Positions 34,464-42,839 of a stretch of 47,741 nucleotides of DNA are shown here, piece by piece. Within the stretch, counting starts at the first letter, position 1; every line of letters starts with the position of its first letter. A program made the translations under genes and the position numbers. Source of the stretch: an archaeon (lineage in GTDB: Archaea > Nanobdellota > Nanobdellia > Pacearchaeales > GW2011-AR1); contig JAUXAD010000003.1 in NCBI GenBank assembly GCA_030620045.1, forward strand, positions 1 through 47,741, written 5' to 3'. The notes under the pieces are model-generated. The model searched no databases. It had not been told where the DNA came from and saw only the letters and a list, made by a program, of their open reading frames with translations.

Positions 34464-35060
34464 TTATTTCGCCAACGCCTTTCTTATATGATGTTTCTGC
34501 TTTGTCATTTTTCCAGCAGTCTTTGTCGCGAGCTTTGTTTTCCTAGCAGCTTCTTTTTCTAATTTTTCTCCAGCTTCAACTACTGCAGATTTCTTTTCTT
34601 TCTCTTCAACTTTTTCTTCTTCAGTTTGCTTTTCTTCTTTAGGTTTCTGCATACCTTCTTTAGCCTTTTCCATCATAGACTTTTTCTTTTCAAATATTTC
34701 TTTTGCTTTTCTTTCTTCTTTCTCTTCTCTTAATTTTTTGAATTTTAATTTCTCAGGCATCTCAGAAAGTTCTGCTTCAACAATATCTCCTTTCTTTACT
34801 GCTTTAACTTTAATTCTTATCGGGGGGTTTTTAATCCCTTTAAACCAGACCACTTCATTCAAATATTTGTCAAGCTTAACTTTTTTCAAATCCCTGTCTC
34901 TTATTTTCATATGCCTGACTAAAAATTCCTTTATTGTCTTTATCGCTTTATTTGTTCTCTTATATCTTGGAACAACTTTAGTTTTCTTTCTAAGTGGGAT
35001 TACATATTCTCTTTCAATTTGTTCAGTTTTGATTTCAGTTTTTTTAGCCATTTTATCCAA
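34464..35060 (-). CDS. rpl31e: Ribosomal protein L31e with long charged C-terminal extension
   Basis: Residues of about 12-95 are L31e: REYVIPLRKKTKVVPRYKRTNKAIKTIKEFLVRHMK, LNEVVWFKGIKNPP, RIKVKAVKKGDIVEAEL. The usual protein is about 90 aa; this one is 198 aa, with about 100 extra residues of Lys/Glu/Ala-rich coiled-coil-like sequence ending KQKHHIRKALAK. The extension may wrap rRNA or contact other factors. It overlaps rpl39e by 8 bp. Confidence 0.88.
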   Translation of the reverse strand: MDKMAKKTEIKTEQIEREYVIPLRKKTKVVPRYKRTNKAIKTIKEFLVRHMKIRDRDLKKVKLDKYLNEVVWFKGIKNPPIRIKVKAVKKGDIVEAELSEMPEKLKFKKLREEKEERKAKEIFEKKKSMMEKAKEGMQKPKEEKQTEEEKVEEKEKKSAVVEAGEKLEKEAARKTKLATKTAGKMTKQKHHIRKALAK

Positions 35061-35256
35061 AGTGCGACTTTCTTTGTTTTCTTGGTTTAATATGAAGTTT
35101 AGTTCTTCTCCAAGAACGTCTATTTTTAGTTATACGAGAAGGATGAATTCTCTTTCCCATACCATATTTTCTAAGAACCGCCCAAACAGGAGCCCACTTA
35201 GTTTGTCTTCCTTTTTTTGCAAGTTTTTCTTTTTTCTTAGTATTTTTTATTCCCAT
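35053..35256 (-). CDS. rpl39e: Ribosomal protein L39e
   Basis: This 67-aa, very basic protein ends with the L39e signature RRSWRRTKLHIKPRKQ and contains KWAPVWAVLRKYG and KRIHPSRITKN. L39e lines the peptide exit tunnel. The usual length is about 51 aa; the extra residues are at both ends. The gene lies 1 bp after rps19e and overlaps rpl31e by 8 bp. Confidence 0.88.
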   Translation of the reverse strand: MGIKNTKKKEKLAKKGRQTKWAPVWAVLRKYGMGKRIHPSRITKNRRSWRRTKLHIKPRKQRKSHFG

Positions 35257-35257
35257 C

Positions 35258-35683
35258 TTATTTCACACCCTCCAAAAATTCTTTTCCTTTTTGAGTTAAT
35301 TGTCTCCCAGGTTTTCTTTCTTTCACTCCTCTAACAGCTTTTGCAATTTCTGTAAAACCTGCTTTATCAGCTTGTTGAAGAATAGTCCTAATTATTTTTC
35401 CCCCTGCTCTTTTGAATTTTTCTGGAGCATAACCTCTATTTTTTTTACTTCCATACTTAGTTCTAAGTCTATTAACTCCAACAATTTTCTTTTTGTAAAT
35501 TTGTCTCAAAATACTAGCAGCTCTTTTAAACCAAAAATCAGAGTCATCTATTGGTCTTTCTTTTGCCGGTCCTGATTTAACAAACTCAGCCCATTCAGGT
35601 TTTTCAAATTCAGGAACTTTTTTCAAAGCTTCAGCTAATTTTAAGTTATATTCTCCTGCATCTAATTCATATACTTTGTTCAT
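35258..35683 (-). CDS. rps19e: Ribosomal protein S19e
   Basis: This 141-aa protein matches archaeal S19e: VPEFEKPEWAEFVKSGPAKERPIDDSDFWFKRAASILRQIY, then VGVNRLRTKYGSKKNRGYAPEKFKRAGGKIIRTILQQ and GRQLTQKGKEFLE. It is a small-subunit protein needed for late 30S maturation. It opens the S19e-L39e-L31e operon. Confidence 0.95.
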   Translation of the reverse strand: MNKVYELDAGEYNLKLAEALKKVPEFEKPEWAEFVKSGPAKERPIDDSDFWFKRAASILRQIYKKKIVGVNRLRTKYGSKKNRGYAPEKFKRAGGKIIRTILQQADKAGFTEIAKAVRGVKERKPGRQLTQKGKEFLEGVK

Positions 35684-35757
35684 TTTATAGCATTCCTTTC
35701 GGAATTAGAACCTCGTTGAGGTTAACTAAAATTCAAGAGAAAAAGAGGTTTATAAAA

Positions 35758-36000
35758 TTATCTAACTTTCTTTCTCCACTTTTTCAAAACAATTGTAAAA
35801 CCAATAACACGTGCAGTATAATTCTTTCCCAATTTATCTAAGAGTTCTTTGCAATATTCTTTAACATTCTCCTTGTCATGTCCTGCACTTTTTAATGCAT
35901 GAATTTTTACAAGTTCATGTTTTTTAAAATGATTTTTCAAAGTTTTAATAAAATTATCACTAATTCCTTGCTTCCCAAGCTGAATATTGCTTATTGCCAT
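35758..36000 (-). CDS. CRM-domain (YhbY-like) RNA-binding protein
   Basis: This 80-aa protein is a single CRM domain: IQLGKQGISDNFIKTLKNHFKKHELVKIHAL and NYTARVIGFTIVLKKWRKK. The K-Q-G-I-S loop corresponds to the GxxG-like RNA-contacting loop. In bacteria and archaea such proteins associate with pre-ribosomes. Its place next to S19e/L39e/L31e fits a ribosome biogenesis role. Confidence 0.85.
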   Translation of the reverse strand: MAISNIQLGKQGISDNFIKTLKNHFKKHELVKIHALKSAGHDKENVKEYCKELLDKLGKNYTARVIGFTIVLKKWRKKVR

Positions 36001-36041
36001 AAAAGAACAAAGTTTTTAAGATATAAAAAACTAATCATTAT

Positions 36042-39000
36042 ATGAAAAAAGAAGTGATACTAGCACTATTTTTAGTTTTTACACTTTTGTTCTCTAATCT
36101 AGCTTCTGCACAATCTTATTCTTTTACAGCGAGGGTTGTAGATGATTTAAGAATGGCTTTTGCAGATGATGAAGGAAAAGTTGAAATTGCCTTGGAGGTA
36201 AGAGAGAAACAAGTAGATTCAGCAATTGAAGAAGCCAAGGCTGGGAATATAGAAGAGGCAATTGAATTTTTAGAAGATGCAAAGGAAAAATTAGAGGTTG
36301 TGCAGGAAAAGGTATTACCTGATATTTGTGACCAAGTAGACGAGAGTGTAGATGAAGTCACTAAAAAAATTATAGAGAATAAAGATATTGACCCTGAATT
36401 TAGCGAATATTTAGATGGATATTTAAAAGAAGAAGAAAAAACAAAACTTACTGCAGAACATTCTGAAAAACTTTTTGAATATTGTGATGAACTTGCTAAA
36501 CAAGATTATGAATTAATGTTGCAGGACGAGAAATGCAATCCAGATGATGCTCCTGACTGGCTCAGAGGTGAAATTGACGATAAAATGGAAGAGAATCAAA
36601 AAGAAGCTGGAGAAAAAATGCTAGAAATTTTTACAACTTGCATAAATGATCCTCGTGAATGTGATTGTTCTGATATTCCAATCGCCTCAGAAAAAACAAA
36701 GTGTGAAAAAGGAAAAGCACTTGCTATAAGATGCGAATTTCAAAATGATGAATCTGCTTGCAGAGAATTAGATAATTTAGACATAGAAATGCCAAGTAAT
36801 CTCCCTAAATTTTTACAAGTTCTTTTTCAACAGAGAATAAATAATGCAATTAACAGCAAAGAAAAAGAAATGATGGAGAGACATGCTCCTCCTGAATGTA
36901 TTGCAGCAGGAGTAGTGAGTCGGGAGGAATGTGAGGCAATTATGATGGAAAAATATGCTCCGAGTGAATGTGTTTTAGCAGGGGCTACTACAAAAGAGGA
37001 ATGCGATAAAATTATGTTTTCAATTCACGGCCCTCCTCCAAATGAATGCATGGAAAATGGGGAGTTCATAGGAGAAGAAGCTTGCAATGAAAAAATGGTT
37101 AGTTCTGGAATGATTCCTAAGGAATGTATTAAGGATGGAATGCCAATTTCAGAAGAGGAATGTCGGGCAATAATGGAAGAAAAAGGAATGATGGGTCCGC
37201 CAGAATGCAAAGGACTTAACAAAGAAGAATGCGATGCATTCTTTGCAGAGCAAGGTATAGGACCTGGAATGACGCCACCACCAATAGACTGCGAAGGTAT
37301 TACTGAAGAGGAATGTAGAATATTAATGGAAGAGCAAGGCATAGTAATGGCTCCACCAGAATGTAAAGGGCTTAATGAAGAAGAATGTAATAGGCTTATA
37401 ATTGAAAAAGGATTATTTCCACAAGATATGATAGATCCTAAAGTAGCTCCAGGAAAAGAGTTTAAGATTCCTCAAGAATGTGTTGGCATGAGTTTTCAAG
37501 AATGCGAAGATTATCTTATGGGAAATTATATGCCTCAAGAGTGTGTAGATGCAGGCGCTCTAACACCAAAAGATTGTAAGAGAATCATGTTGCCTCAAGA
37601 ATGTAAACAAGCTGGTGCATTAAGTCCAGAAGAATGTGGAGCAATCATGATAAACAAAGGCATGCCACAAGAATGTCAAGATGCTGGGGCATTAACTCCA
37701 GAAGAGTGTGCAAAGATTATGTCAAAAAATATAGTAGTTGGAGGAACTCCAGGAAGTGAAGTTGATTATCTTAACAAAAAAGGAATTAGTTTTGATGAAA
37801 TTCCAGATGTTTGTGTGAGTGGTTCAAACTTTATAAGAAGCATGGAGTGTGATGAAGCATTGGCAGGAATGGGAATTACTCTGCCACCACCAAAAGATAT
37901 TTCCAATATTCCCCTTGAATGTATTAAAGATGGTGTTCCATTATCTCCTCAAGAGTGTAAAGTAATATTAAAAGAAAAAATGATTCATGACAGTGTTCCT
38001 GAACTTTGCAGAAAAGCAGGAATTACAAATCCAGAAGAATGCGGGAGATTTATTGAAAAACAAAAAAGAGATACAGGAATGGGAATGATGAAATTACCTC
38101 CAGAATGTTATACTATGTCAGTTGTTGAATGTAAAGAATTTATGGATGAACACGGAATGGAGCCAATAGATGTTATGGGCCTGATGAAAAAAATGGAAAA
38201 GCAAAAGTCAAAACAAAAAGAAAAATGTGAAGGAGAAGAATGTGACCAACCACAATGCACTGAGGGTCAAGTGAAAATGAGGACTTGCCCAGGAGGAATA
38301 GAAGTAGTAGATAGTGAGTGTGTTAATGGTGAATGGGTAGGATTAGATATGGCATGTTTAGAGCCTAAACCAAAAGAAGAAATTTGTTGTGAAATAGAAG
38401 CAGTAGTTCCAGAACCAGTACCAAAATATGAATGGAGATTAGGGACAGAATGCCAGCTTACTAGAACAATAGGAGTGCGTCACAAAATAGTATCTAATGA
38501 ATATTGTGAAGAAGAAAAACCAAAATGTGAAGAGGGAGAAACAACAATGAGAGATTGTGATGGAATTGAAATGGTTGATTGTATGTGTAGTAATGGTGAG
38601 TGGATGTGTTCAGATATGGCTTGTCCAATACTTATTGCAAAACCACAGGAAATTCCTAGAGAATGTATTGAAATGGGTATAGAAGATGAATCAGCATGTG
38701 AAATAGTCATGTCAAAAATTAATGAGGAGAGAATCATAAATGGGGATCAAATGATAGTAGATGATGAAGGAAATGAAGATTATATTTCAAATGATGAAAT
38801 TAATAAGATTGTAGATGAAGCAGAGAGAGAAGTAGAAGAATTTGAACCTGATGTAGAAGATGCAAATGAAATTAAAGAAGAACTTGAAGTTATTGAAGAT
38901 GAGATTGTTGAAATTGAAATAGAACAGGAAAAGTTTGAAGAACCTGAAGTAGAAGAATCTGCTCCAGAGCCAGAACAAGAATCTGCACCAGAACCTGAGT

Positions 39001-39098
39001 CAGAATCAGAACCAGCCCCAGCAACTGGCGAAGCAGTTAGAGAAATCCAACCACAAGATAATTTTTTAACAAGATTTTTTGATAGAATTTTTGGGTGA
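36042..39098 (+). CDS. Secreted repeat protein with paired cysteines, 1018 aa
   Basis: After a signal peptide (1-23) comes a helical acidic region (VDSAIEEAKAGNIEEAIEFL...), a Cys-containing linker, then about 15 tandem copies (near 280-700) of a 20-28-residue unit of the form P-x-E-C-x-x-x-G-x-(T/S)-x-E-E-C-x-x-I-M, such as MPQECQDAGALTPEECAKIM; one more copy lies near residue 867. Two copies of another motif (C-x-x-G-x4-R-x-C ... NGEW) follow. The tail is Glu/Pro-rich and ends TGEAVREIQ...FFDRIFG with no membrane helix. Extracellular, disulfide- or metal-binding structure is inference. A TATA-like TTTTTAAGATATAAAAAAC precedes the gene. Confidence 0.72.
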   Translation: MKKEVILALFLVFTLLFSNLASAQSYSFTARVVDDLRMAFADDEGKVEIALEVREKQVDSAIEEAKAGNIEEAIEFLEDAKEKLEVVQEKVLPDICDQVDESVDEVTKKIIENKDIDPEFSEYLDGYLKEEEKTKLTAEHSEKLFEYCDELAKQDYELMLQDEKCNPDDAPDWLRGEIDDKMEENQKEAGEKMLEIFTTCINDPRECDCSDIPIASEKTKCEKGKALAIRCEFQNDESACRELDNLDIEMPSNLPKFLQVLFQQRINNAINSKEKEMMERHAPPECIAAGVVSREECEAIMMEKYAPSECVLAGATTKEECDKIMFSIHGPPPNECMENGEFIGEEACNEKMVSSGMIPKECIKDGMPISEEECRAIMEEKGMMGPPECKGLNKEECDAFFAEQGIGPGMTPPPIDCEGITEEECRILMEEQGIVMAPPECKGLNEEECNRLIIEKGLFPQDMIDPKVAPGKEFKIPQECVGMSFQECEDYLMGNYMPQECVDAGALTPKDCKRIMLPQECKQAGALSPEECGAIMINKGMPQECQDAGALTPEECAKIMSKNIVVGGTPGSEVDYLNKKGISFDEIPDVCVSGSNFIRSMECDEALAGMGITLPPPKDISNIPLECIKDGVPLSPQECKVILKEKMIHDSVPELCRKAGITNPEECGRFIEKQKRDTGMGMMKLPPECYTMSVVECKEFMDEHGMEPIDVMGLMKKMEKQKSKQKEKCEGEECDQPQCTEGQVKMRTCPGGIEVVDSECVNGEWVGLDMACLEPKPKEEICCEIEAVVPEPVPKYEWRLGTECQLTRTIGVRHKIVSNEYCEEEKPKCEEGETTMRDCDGIEMVDCMCSNGEWMCSDMACPILIAKPQEIPRECIEMGIEDESACEIVMSKINEERIINGDQMIVDDEGNEDYISNDEINKIVDEAEREVEEFEPDVEDANEIKEELEVIEDEIVEIEIEQEKFEEPEVEESAPEPEQESAPEPESESEPAPATGEAVREIQPQDNFLTRFFDRIFG
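36882..38160 (+). repeat. Tandem Cys-pair repeats inside the 1018-aa gene
   Basis: About fifteen coding repeats with a core of P-x-E-C-(x8-12)-E-E-C. Copies near 37480-37740 are the most alike (MPQECVDAGALTPKDC, LPQECKQAGALSPEEC, MPQECQDAGALTPEEC), while outer copies have drifted, which suggests recent expansion from the centre. Confidence 0.75.
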
Positions 39099-39159
39099 TT
39101 ATTTTTATTTTCTTCACTACAATAAACTTTTTAATAGGTTGATTGTTTAATTAAGTAAG

Positions 39160-39723
39160 ATGGTAGAAAATAAAAATCACACCTTGGCAGTTTTGTTAGT
39201 TGTCTCGGCTATTTTAGTGGTTGGAGTTCTTATTGGAGCATCATGGCAGGTTCCTTATGTTGTGAAAGAAAGTTATACCGAGAAGGAACCTTATGAAGCG
39301 CAAGAACCTTATCAGGTTCAAGAAACTTATACTGATTATGAAAATCTTAGATATAGGGTTTTAGAAAAGAGTTATCGGGATTATTTTTGGACTTCTGGAT
39401 GTGATGTATGGACCACTATACAAAATACAGATGATGTTGGTGGATATTTTAATGTAGATTTTAATGTTAGAACATCAAAAGGGACTTATACAACAACATC
39501 AACAAGACATTTTTTAACGAGTGGTGCCAGTCATAAATTTTTAGTTTCTTTTAAAGGCGATTATAAAAGTTCTGATTATGATGTAAATTCTCCAACAAAA
39601 GAAGTAGAAAAGACTAGAACTATTACAAAATACAGAACAGTTACGAAATATAGGGATGTTACAAAAACAAGAGATGCAACAAAATATTGTTCAGCCTTAG
39701 ATAAATTATTAGGAAATTGTTAA
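39160..39723 (+). CDS. N-terminally anchored outer protein with EPY and TKYR repeats
   Basis: This 187-aa protein has one membrane segment (TLAVLLVVSAILVVGVLIGASW) followed by short repeats (KESYTEKEPYEAQEPYQVQETY), a beta-sandwich-like domain (CDVWTTIQNTDDVGGYFNVDFNVRT, resembling FxLYD-type domains) and a C-terminal repeat set (TITKYRTVTKYRDVTKTRDATKYC). Similar Tyr-containing repeats flank beta domains in other archaeal membrane proteins. Function is unknown. Confidence 0.65.
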   Translation: MVENKNHTLAVLLVVSAILVVGVLIGASWQVPYVVKESYTEKEPYEAQEPYQVQETYTDYENLRYRVLEKSYRDYFWTSGCDVWTTIQNTDDVGGYFNVDFNVRTSKGTYTTTSTRHFLTSGASHKFLVSFKGDYKSSDYDVNSPTKEVEKTRTITKYRTVTKYRDVTKTRDATKYCSALDKLLGNC

Positions 39724-39745
39724 TTTAATATCCTTTTATATTTTG

Positions 39746-39895
39746 TTAATATGGATAATCACGTGACTCATTTTGACCACTCAATATTTCAGTTTGTCTT
39801 TTATTTAATTTGTAATTCAAACACAAAATAATCAATACTATTATACTAACAATTAAAGTGATTACACTAATTATTAATGCTATTATTTCTATCAT
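39746..39895 (-). CDS. 49-aa membrane protein (missed by ORF track)
   Basis: The minus strand encodes MIEIIALIISVITLIVSIIV, continues through LIILCLNYKLNKRQ and ends ESRDYPY. Its ATG overlaps the TGA of the NFACT-R gene (ATGA, 39892-39895), the same coupling used elsewhere in this operon, which strongly supports it. It is one hydrophobic helix followed by a short charged tail. The function is unknown. Confidence 0.65.
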   Translation of the reverse strand: MIEIIALIISVITLIVSIIVLIILCLNYKLNKRQTEILSGQNESRDYPY

Positions 39896-40263
39896 TTCCC
39901 TTTCTCAAATCCCTCAATCTCCCCCTTCTTAACCTTAATCCCCTTAAACTTCTTCACCCCAAAAGTTCCCAACTTCATTCCTTTTCTTTTGTAAACATCT
40001 TTTCCAGTAAAAACATGAACCTCAACATCTTCTTTATTATCTCTCCAATCCTGACTTTTTGATGCACAAAAAATAGCAGCCTCTTTTATATCTTCTCTAT
40101 TCGGTTTGCCCTCAACAATACAAAACGGACTTCCAGGTTCTGCAGTATGCATAATCACATTACCCTTTCCTTTAAATTGTTTCACAACTTCCTCATTACT
40201 TTTAGCATCTTTTCCAGCTAAAACTTTCTTTCCAGATTTTGTTATAAACTCTCTAAATTTCAT
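39892..40263 (-). CDS. Stand-alone NFACT-R (RNA-binding) domain protein
   Basis: This 123-aa protein matches the NFACT-R domain found at the C-terminal side of RqcH/NEMF/Tae2: REFITKSGKKVLAGKDAKSNEEVVKQF, MHTAEPGSPFCIVEG, AAIFCASKSQDWRDN and KLGTFGVKKFKG. In full-length proteins it sits beside NFACT-N and takes part in ribosome quality control; here it is free-standing. It overlaps the neighbouring genes by 4 bp on both sides. Confidence 0.82.
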   Translation of the reverse strand: MKFREFITKSGKKVLAGKDAKSNEEVVKQFKGKGNVIMHTAEPGSPFCIVEGKPNREDIKEAAIFCASKSQDWRDNKEDVEVHVFTGKDVYKRKGMKLGTFGVKKFKGIKVKKGEIEGFEKGK

Positions 40264-40688
40264 TTTAATAAATAATCATTAACTCTCTTTAAACATTTCC
40301 TTTGATTAGCCCATTTTAATTTTTTCATTGCCTTTTCAAAACTTAACCATTTGTAATCAGAATGTTCTTTTTCATCAATTTTGACTTTTTCCTTTTTAAC
40401 TTCAACAGAATATAAAGAAAAAGCCTGCCCCATGTAACCTTTTCTATCATGATATTCCTTATCATATTTAAATTTCCCAGAAAAATTAAATTTTTTTATC
40501 CCAATAATTTTAAGCCCTGTTTCTTCAAGAACTTCTCTTTTAATCGCATCTCTTATTTTCTCTCCTTTTTCTATTCCTCCTTTTGAAAATTCCCACCCCT
40601 TCCAATGAAGTTTTCTTTTAAGAATTAAATATTCAACTTTTTTTATTTTAGAATAAACAACAACAAAAACAGATTTTCTATATTTCAT
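40260..40688 (-). CDS. Nudix hydrolase
   Basis: The Nudix box GGIEKGEKIRDAIKREVLEETGL is intact, preceded by WKGWEFSKG and followed by FKYDKEYHDRKGYMGQAFSLY, a pattern of bis(5'-nucleosyl) tetraphosphate or RNA-cap-like Nudix enzymes. I start it at ATG 40688 rather than 40721 because that start is 1 bp from the stop of the upstream gene and gives MKYRKSVFVVVYS, a normal Nudix N terminus of 142 aa. Confidence 0.87.
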   Translation of the reverse strand: MKYRKSVFVVVYSKIKKVEYLILKRKLHWKGWEFSKGGIEKGEKIRDAIKREVLEETGLKIIGIKKFNFSGKFKYDKEYHDRKGYMGQAFSLYSVEVKKEKVKIDEKEHSDYKWLSFEKAMKKLKWANQRKCLKRVNDYLLK

Positions 40689-40689
40689 T

Positions 40690-40971
40690 TTATTCCTTCG
40701 CAGAAAGAAGTTTTGTAACAACTAGAATTCCTATAACTGAAATAATTGTTATTATAACCGCACTTATTATTTTCCCATTTAAAGGATTTATATCCTCAAT
40801 CTTACTTACATACCCTGTTATTACATCTCTCCAGGATAATGCAATTAAAAAACCAAATGCTGCTACAATCCCTGTACTCACTGCTTTTTTTAATTCAAAT
40901 TTGAATTTTCTAGCAGCTGCTTTTGCCTTTAGTTTTAATCTTTCTTTTCTAGTCAATTCTTTTTCTTTCAT
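40690..40971 (-). CDS. DUF5654-like small membrane protein
   Basis: This 93-aa protein has a basic N-terminal helix (RKERLKLKAKAAARKFKFELKKA) and two membrane segments around LIALSWRDVITGYV and ISAVIITIISVIGILVVTKLL. The pattern fits the DUF5654 family of archaeal membrane proteins with no known role. It overlaps the methyltransferase upstream by 4 bp. Confidence 0.75.
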   Translation of the reverse strand: MKEKELTRKERLKLKAKAAARKFKFELKKAVSTGIVAAFGFLIALSWRDVITGYVSKIEDINPLNGKIISAVIITIISVIGILVVTKLLSAKE

Positions 40972-41573
40972 TTTGTTAAGACATATAATCCCTTTGCAGA
41001 TTGATGTAATCCCCTATAAAAATATTTTACTTTAAATCCTTCTTCACGCATTATTTTTAACCATTTCCCTATTTCATTCATAATCATCTCTGGGCTTCTT
41101 TTATCTTTGCCTGTAAAATTTTTATAAACTTTTACAGTATAATCTGGTTCTATGATTATAACTCCGCCTTTTTTTAAATGTTTATAAAAGTTTTTAATTA
41201 TTTTTCTGAAATTTGAGTAATCTCCAGAATAATTTATTACACTAAATAAACAAGTAATAACATCAAATTGTTTATTTAAGTTAAAGGTTATTATATCTCC
41301 TTGTTGTAATTTCACCTTATTACCCAATTTTTTCTTTGCCAAATCAATCATCTCTTTGTGATAGTCTAATCCTACACATTTAAAATCATCTTTCAAATAT
41401 TGCAAATGCCCCCCGGTTCCGCATCCAACATCTAATAACTCAACTCCGTCAGATTTCTTAAATCCTTCAATCCTCTCCTTTATGTCCGCAACTTCTAATT
41501 TGTAACATTTATCTGCATTTTTTGCATCATATTCTTTAGCCTCTTTACCATATTCTTTAAGTCTTTTTGCCAT
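40968..41573 (-). CDS. Class I SAM-dependent methyltransferase
   Basis: This 201-aa protein has motif I VELLDVGCGTGGHLQYL, motif II region CVGLDYHKEMIDLAKKKLG, LQQGDIITFNL and VITCLFSVINYSGDYSNFRKIIKN. The fold is clear; the acceptor substrate is not. It sits 6 bp after RuBisCO and overlaps the DUF5654 gene by 4 bp, so it is co-transcribed with RuBisCO. Confidence 0.85.
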   Translation of the reverse strand: MAKRLKEYGKEAKEYDAKNADKCYKLEVADIKERIEGFKKSDGVELLDVGCGTGGHLQYLKDDFKCVGLDYHKEMIDLAKKKLGNKVKLQQGDIITFNLNKQFDVITCLFSVINYSGDYSNFRKIIKNFYKHLKKGGVIIIEPDYTVKVYKNFTGKDKRSPEMIMNEIGKWLKIMREEGFKVKYFYRGLHQSAKGLYVLTK

Positions 41574-41579
41574 TTTCTT

Positions 41580-42839
41580 TCATTTTCCCCATTTTTTCAA
41601 AGCTTCTCCCAATTCCTCATGTCTCTTAGCATATTCCTTTAAACTCTTCCCTTTCATCACAGCATCAACAGCCTGTCTCATTGCTTTTGCTCCTGCTCTT
41701 GTTCCAGAAGGATGTCCATGAACTCCTCCGCCTGCCTGAATTACCAAATCTTTTCCCAAATGTTTTATTAAAAATGGAACATGTCCTGGATGCAATCCTC
41801 CCGATGAAACAGGAAACACTGAATTAATTTTCCCCCACTTTTGATTCAAACGTTTTTCTGTCGCCTTAACATCTTTTAATGAAATATCTTCTGCAATATC
41901 TTCTATATCTTCTATCTCTCCTTCAAGTTTTCCAATTCCTGTTCCAATATGAATTTGGTCAACACCAATCAATCTTGCAAAATCAGCCAAGACCATCATA
42001 CTTATCCCATGCTTTGGATTTCTGTCAAAAGCAGCATGCATTGCCCTGTGTGCATGAATAGCCATTTTAAAATTGCTTTCACGCAAAGTTTGCAGGGCAG
42101 CCCAACCAGAAGTGATTATGTCAATCATAATATATTTCCCACCCAAGTCCTCAACCAACTGTGCCCTCTTTACCATCTCTTTTGTTTCTGCAGTAACATT
42201 AACAAGATAAGCCTTTTTCTCTCCGGTTTCCTCTTCAGCTTTGTTTGCTTTCTCCAAGGTTCTTGCAATCCTCTCTCTGAATTCATTAAACTTTTGCGAA
42301 GCCAAGTTCTCATCATCTTTGACAATATCACAACCCCCAATCCAAGATTCATAAGCCGACTGCGCATGATGTTTTGTCCTCAAACCAAGTTTTGGTTTTA
42401 TTATTGTTCCAACCAAGGGTCTTGTTTTAACTTTCATCATTTTTCTAATCCCAGAGATTCCATACCTCGGTCCTTTATAACTTCGTAAAATAGATTTAGG
42501 AAAACTTACATCTTCTAACCGTATCGCTTTCACAGCTTTCATTCCAAAAATATTTCCTGCAATAGAAGACAAAATATTTGGGACATTGTCAGGTTCAAAC
42601 AATTCCTCAGGATAAGCAATTTTCACTAAATCTCCTTTAATAGAAAAAACTTTAGCTCTGAGTTTTTTAACATAATCTTTCCCAGCAACCTTTGTCCACG
42701 TCCCAACAGAAGATTCAAGTGCAACTGTATTTGCTGCTTTTTTCATAGAAATTCTATTAGGAGTAATTCTAAATAAACAAACTAAATCATCTTTTGGTTT
42801 ATATCCTAAATTTATGAAGTCAAATTTTTGTTTTTTCAT
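41580..42839 (-). CDS. rbcL: RuBisCO large subunit, form III-type
   Basis: The 419-aa protein keeps every catalytic landmark: E42 in ALESSVGTWT, N96 in AGNIFGMK, K148 and K150 in TIIKPKLGL, carbamylated-lysine motif GGCDIVK174DDE, HAH264RAMHAAF, H297, loop-6 K304 in GIGKLEGE, S346 in SSGGLHPGH and GGGVHGHPSGT (370-380). Length and sequence suit the archaeal form III or II/III enzymes that fix CO2 onto ribulose bisphosphate made from nucleotides in the AMP pathway. The AMP phosphorylase and ribose-bisphosphate isomerase genes of that pathway are not in the window. Its start overlaps a methyltransferase gene by 4 bp. Confidence 0.93.
   Translation of the reverse strand: MKKQKFDFINLGYKPKDDLVCLFRITPNRISMKKAANTVALESSVGTWTKVAGKDYVKKLRAKVFSIKGDLVKIAYPEELFEPDNVPNILSSIAGNIFGMKAVKAIRLEDVSFPKSILRSYKGPRYGISGIRKMMKVKTRPLVGTIIKPKLGLRTKHHAQSAYESWIGGCDIVKDDENLASQKFNEFRERIARTLEKANKAEEETGEKKAYLVNVTAETKEMVKRAQLVEDLGGKYIMIDIITSGWAALQTLRESNFKMAIHAHRAMHAAFDRNPKHGISMMVLADFARLIGVDQIHIGTGIGKLEGEIEDIEDIAEDISLKDVKATEKRLNQKWGKINSVFPVSSGGLHPGHVPFLIKHLGKDLVIQAGGGVHGHPSGTRAGAKAMRQAVDAVMKGKSLKEYAKRHEELGEALKKWGK

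Noticed and set aside
42170-42488. Several ORFs of 60-179 aa overlapping rbcL on both strands.
   Set aside because: RuBisCO is certain in this region from complete catalytic motifs; the others are shadow frames.
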